Shown here piece after piece: positions 30,266 to 32,938 of a stretch of DNA of 32,938 nt. Each line of letters opens with the position of its first letter. Within the stretch, counting starts at the first letter, position 1. This stretch comes from Betaproteobacteria bacterium (GTDB lineage Bacteria; Pseudomonadota; Gammaproteobacteria; Burkholderiales; SG8-41), in the NCBI GenBank assembly GCA_016192825.1, contig JACPTK010000008.1, forward strand, positions 1-32,938, in the 5' to 3' direction. The notes beneath the pieces are model-generated. The model was not told the origin of the DNA. It saw only the letters and a program-made list of their open reading frames with translations, and did not search any database. The position numbers were made by a program, and so were the translations under genes.

Positions 30266-31246
30266 ATGAACAAATTGAAGCAAGCGATGTGCTGGCAGTT
30301 AGCGGGCTTGGCGATCCTTTTTACTTTCATCACACCAGCTATAGCGCAGAAGTATCCGGTCAGGCCCATCCGTGTGGTCGTGGGTTTTATCGCCGGAGGT
30401 ACTATAGATGCTACGGCTCGTCTGGTGGCGCAGACGCTGCATGAAACGTGGGGCCAAACAGTGGTGGTGGACAATAGGCCGGGTGTAGGCGGCAATCTCG
30501 GAGCGGCGATTGTTGCGAAGGCGAACGCTGATGGCTACACACTGCTGATGACTAGTCCCGGACCCGTTGCGATTAACCCCAGTCTGATGAAGCTCCCGTA
30601 CAATCCGCGCACAGAATTGGCGCCCATCACACTGGTCGCCTTTGGTCCGAACGTACTTGTTGTGCCTATGTCGTCAGCGGCCACGAGCTTGAAGGAGTTC
30701 ATCGCGCTCGCGCGAGGCAGTTCGAAGCGGCTCAGTTACGGATCATCTGGATTGGGCAGCACGCCTCATTTGTCGACGGAACTGCTCAAGATGATGGCAA
30801 ACGTCGACATGGTCCATGTGCCTTACAAGGGCTCAAATCAGGCCGCTATCGATCTCATTGCAGCTCGTATTGACCTCATGATCGTGTCTGCTCCAACCGT
30901 ACTTGGCCACATTCGCGCACAGCGGCTTAGGGCGCTCGGCGTGACGTCTCTCGAACGCATCTCGGTCCTTTCGGATGTGCCCACATTCAATGAGGCCGGT
31001 GTTCCCGGTTACGAGGCAGGCGCGTGGTGGGGCATGATGGCTCCGGGTGGAACGCCAGCCGAGTTAATCCATAAGTTGCAGCAAGCGATTGCGGCTAGCC
31101 TTAAAACGGCTGAAGTGAGTTCGCGCATCTTGGCGAGTGGTGCGATACCAGTCGGCAACAACCCGCGCGCATTCGGTGAATACATCGAGAAAGAAACCAG
31201 CAAGTGGGCTGCCGTGATCAAGCGAGCCAGGATCACATTGGAATGA
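30266..31246 (+). CDS. Bug-family (TctC-like) periplasmic solute-binding receptor
   Basis: 326 residues from ATG 30266, with GGGGGAGGAG upstream. The signal peptide is MNKLKQAMCWQLAGLAILFTFITPAIA|Q. Typical Bug features: YPVRPIRVVVGFIAGGTIDATARLVAQ, VVVDNRPGVGGNLGA, NADGYTLLM, VPYKGSNQAAIDLIAARIDLM, DVPTFNEAGVPGYEAGAWWG and APGGTPAELI. Such proteins bind carboxylates or amides and usually work with TctAB permeases, absent here. Orphan Bug genes are abundant in Burkholderiales. Codon use and lower G+C differ from genes at 1-29 kb. Confidence 0.9.
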   Translation: MNKLKQAMCWQLAGLAILFTFITPAIAQKYPVRPIRVVVGFIAGGTIDATARLVAQTLHETWGQTVVVDNRPGVGGNLGAAIVAKANADGYTLLMTSPGPVAINPSLMKLPYNPRTELAPITLVAFGPNVLVVPMSSAATSLKEFIALARGSSKRLSYGSSGLGSTPHLSTELLKMMANVDMVHVPYKGSNQAAIDLIAARIDLMIVSAPTVLGHIRAQRLRALGVTSLERISVLSDVPTFNEAGVPGYEAGAWWGMMAPGGTPAELIHKLQQAIAASLKTAEVSSRILASGAIPVGNNPRAFGEYIEKETSKWAAVIKRARITLE

Positions 31247-31514
31247 GAAGCTGCGGGGAAGGCCGCAAACAAGATCCCGGAATACACGTTCGCTCGCGGA
31301 TTATGGTGCATAACGAGTTACGACGTGGCTTATACTCGTGTAATCGCGTGACTAACGCCGTGACGACAGCATTCAATGACGACATCATCGCGCTCCCGTG
31401 GCGCGTGTGGCTATCGCAATCCTCGAAACTCGCATTTGGCTTCGACCTGTAGTCACTCTACGTCCGCAAGAAACTCTTCGAACGGCTCATCTATCCGCAC
31501 CGAGGGAGGCAACA

Positions 31515-32477
31515 ATGTCTGCAACAACCACCAACAACCGTGGACTCGACAAATATCCCGAAATCCCGTGGCACGTAGAGAAATATTCTAAGGCGCCGCG
31601 GCTCAAGTTCGAATGGCCCGGAGGGGCGCGCGTCGCAGTCCTGATGCACACCGCTTTCGAGATATTCAGTGAGATACAGACGATTCCTGCAATTACGCAT
31701 TTTAGAAACGCGTACTCTGACGCACCCTCCGGAGGGTGGCTTCCTGCAGGGACGACTGCTTCTTATGACTTCAGCTCTTCTATTGAGCACGACTACAGCG
31801 GTCGCGTAGGTATTTGGCGCATTCTGCGCCTACTAACAAAGTACGGCATTAAGGGGACGATTTCTGTCACTGGACTTTGCACTGAGCGCTTTCCCGACGC
31901 CGTAAAGGAAATTGCAAGACAAGGGCACGAGATTTGTGCGCACGTGTGGGCCCAGGACATCCGGCACTCAATTCTGTCGCCGGAACTACAGCTTGACGAC
32001 ATCCGGCGCAGTGTCAGCGCTCTTGAACGGTTGACGGGACGACGGCCGGTCGGGTGGATCTCGCCGGGGGGGAATGCCACGCAATACACAGGCCAATTTC
32101 TCGCTCAAGAAAAGTTTCTATGGTGGGGCGATCCGGGAAAGAACGACGACCTCCCTTACTTGATCGAGATAGACGGCCACAAAATGGTCATCATTGGGAG
32201 TCGTCGCGGTAAGGCGGGCATAAATGCGGTAGAGCTAATCCACCGGGGCGGGCAACAGCGCGAACTGTACCAGCGATTCGTCGACGAATTCAACGGCCAG
32301 TACGCGGAAAGTGAACAGGGGCCGGGTCTTATTTACGCCGTGATGCACGCAGATTTCCATACCGCCGGACTTAACCAGGTCTACGACGACATGATTCAGT
32401 ACGCGCGACGATTCCCAGGAGTATGGTTCACGACGAGAGAAGAAATCGCTCGATACCTCCTCGAGAAGTACGGTTAA
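31515..32477 (+). CDS. Polysaccharide deacetylase-like (NodB fold), PuuE/allantoinase-like clade
   Basis: 320 residues from ATG 31515 (GAGGGAGG upstream). NodB-fold order is visible: RVAVLMHTAFEIF near 37, DYSGRVGIWRILRLLTKYGIKGTISVTG near 95-122, QGHEICAHVWAQD near 136-148, TGRRPVGWISPGG near 176, DDLPYLIEIDGHKMVII near 214-230 and VWFTTREEIARYL at the end. The usual metal-binding TFDD motif is not seen; the equivalent segment reads LMHTAFE. This resembles PuuE/urate-pathway allantoinases, where that site is also altered. The substrate could be a cyclic amide or an acetylated compound. It follows the Bug receptor in the same low-GC segment, 268 bp downstream with no gene between. Confidence 0.75.
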   Translation: MSATTTNNRGLDKYPEIPWHVEKYSKAPRLKFEWPGGARVAVLMHTAFEIFSEIQTIPAITHFRNAYSDAPSGGWLPAGTTASYDFSSSIEHDYSGRVGIWRILRLLTKYGIKGTISVTGLCTERFPDAVKEIARQGHEICAHVWAQDIRHSILSPELQLDDIRRSVSALERLTGRRPVGWISPGGNATQYTGQFLAQEKFLWWGDPGKNDDLPYLIEIDGHKMVIIGSRRGKAGINAVELIHRGGQQRELYQRFVDEFNGQYAESEQGPGLIYAVMHADFHTAGLNQVYDDMIQYARRFPGVWFTTREEIARYLLEKYG

Positions 32478-32497
32478 GTCATTCGATGGTCAGAGTC

Positions 32498-32523
32498 GCA
32501 CGAAAAAAGGGCACGAAAAAAGG
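32498..32523 (+). repeat. 13-bp direct repeat, two copies
   Basis: GCACGAAAAAAGG is repeated directly, followed by GGACGCGCCC, just after the deacetylase stop and 20 bp before the IS remnant. Confidence 0.7.
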
Positions 32524-32542
32524 GGACGCGCCCGAATGGCAC

Positions 32543-32812
32543 TTACTTAACCTTCTTGGGATGGCCATACTTTTGGATCTTGGCTCTGGCGATCTCGCGT
32601 GGTGTGGTGAGCAGTGGGTAGCATTTGGGTCGTCGCTTGATGGCGCGAGGCTCGATGCGGCCAAGGCGATCGCCGACGCGCTGTTGGGCGATCAGCAGCA
32701 GGAGGCCTTGGAATTGGTCGCGGTCAGCGGGAGCTTGATGATTCCAGGCGATACAGAGCTGCACGGTATGTTTGAAGCTGAGCTGTCGTGCAAAAAGATT
32801 GGGGTCAACGCT
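32543..32812 (-). pseudogene. 3' remnant of an IS4-type transposase gene
   Basis: The minus frame is open from just after a TAA at 32813-32815 to TAA 32543-32545, about 89 codons. It reads VDPNLFARQLSFKHTVQL...CIAWNHQ, then IEPRAIKRRPKCYPLLTTPR and HGHPKKVK-like C-terminal residues. LSFKHTVQ and KRRPKxYPLLTxPR are typical of the C-terminal end of IS4-family transposases. The N-terminal ~75% with the DDE residues is missing. It was probably cut by arrival of the neighbouring RAYT sequence. Confidence 0.75.
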
Positions 32813-32846
32813 TTACCTTATAGGATGGGTGTATTAGCATCGCGGC

Positions 32847-32938
32847 ATGTCCCGTCCGCTGCGTCTGGAATTCGCCGGCGCGTTGTATCACGTCACCGCG
32901 CGCGGCAATGCACGCGATGACATCTTTCGCGATGATGG
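32847..32938 (+). CDS. Second RAYT (Y1_Tnp) transposase, N-terminal fragment
   Basis: ATG 32847 opens MSRPLRLEFAGALYHVTARGNARDDIFRDD and runs off the right edge. This is the characteristic start of REP-associated transposases (R-P-L-R-x-E-F/x-G-A-x-YHV-x-x-RGN). It belongs to a different subfamily from the gene at 1-955, judging by the first 30 residues. No ribosome site is evident. GGGGTCAAC upstream echoes the TGACCCC beside the left RAYT. Confidence 0.85.
   Translation, partial: MSRPLRLEFAGALYHVTARGNARDDIFRDD

Overview
This window looks like a chromosomal segment from an uncultured or little-studied betaproteobacterium (Burkholderiales/Nitrosomonadales-like). The evidence is a high G+C background with strong G/C third positions, a tripartite-tricarboxylate (Bug/TctC) receptor, a TctD/TctE-like two-component pair, and the block fmdB - DUF502 gene - aspS - nudB, an order I associate with betaproteobacteria. 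The assignment is an inference from gene content; no rRNA or tRNA gene is present to test it.

Layout. 1-967: a RAYT-type (Y1_Tnp) transposase gene on the minus strand, enclosed by perfect 20-bp inverted repeats. 968-1440: gene-free, filled with short repeats (6x 11-mer, about 3x 64-mer, GC hairpins, an 81-bp heptamer tract). 1439-8683: a predicted exported 2-keto-4-pentenoate hydratase-like protein (-), a membrane spermidine-synthase-like fusion (+), an HtrA/Deg protease (+), an exported EF-hand protein (-), a PcaD-like alpha/beta hydrolase (+) and an MFS transporter (-). 8935-10867: egtD and a PBP7-type endopeptidase (-). 10868-11551: gene-free, with a strong minus-strand terminator, palindromes and one copy of a composite repeat. 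11552-13613: response regulator and histidine kinase operon (+). 13666-15510: Atm1-type ABC exporter (-). 15892-25396: a long run of minus-strand genes: fmdB, DUF502, aspS, a barnase-like RNase, barstar, nudB, nadA, a secreted SRPBCC protein, a frameshifted unknown gene, an EEP-family phosphodiesterase and clsB. Palindromic mobile-looking repeats interrupt this run at 19170-19551 and 24985-25069. 25568-29228: phosphate acyltransferase, acetate kinase and citrate synthase (+). 29332-29772: CBS-domain protein (-). 29800-32938: a visibly lower-GC stretch with a Bug receptor, a PuuE-like polysaccharide deacetylase, a truncated IS4-type transposase remnant and the 5' end of a second RAYT gene running off the window.

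Functionally, most genes are ordinary housekeeping, envelope and central-metabolism functions: tRNA charging, NAD and folate precursors, cardiolipin synthesis, periplasmic proteolysis, and acyl-phosphate/acetate/citrate interconversion. The unusual part is the intergenic DNA. At least seven spacers contain 7-bp (or 14/15-bp) tandem repeats built on a GTGA/TCAC core. They repeatedly overlap stop codons or run up to start codons, and in the barstar gene they duplicate the start codon in frame. Alongside them are CTAG-bounded palindromic elements, a composite hairpin repeat whose two copies differ by a compensatory base pair, and RAYT genes at both window edges. I saw no CRISPR array, prophage, tRNA, rRNA or recognisable multi-gene defence system. 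The barnase-barstar pair is the only toxin/inhibitor module.
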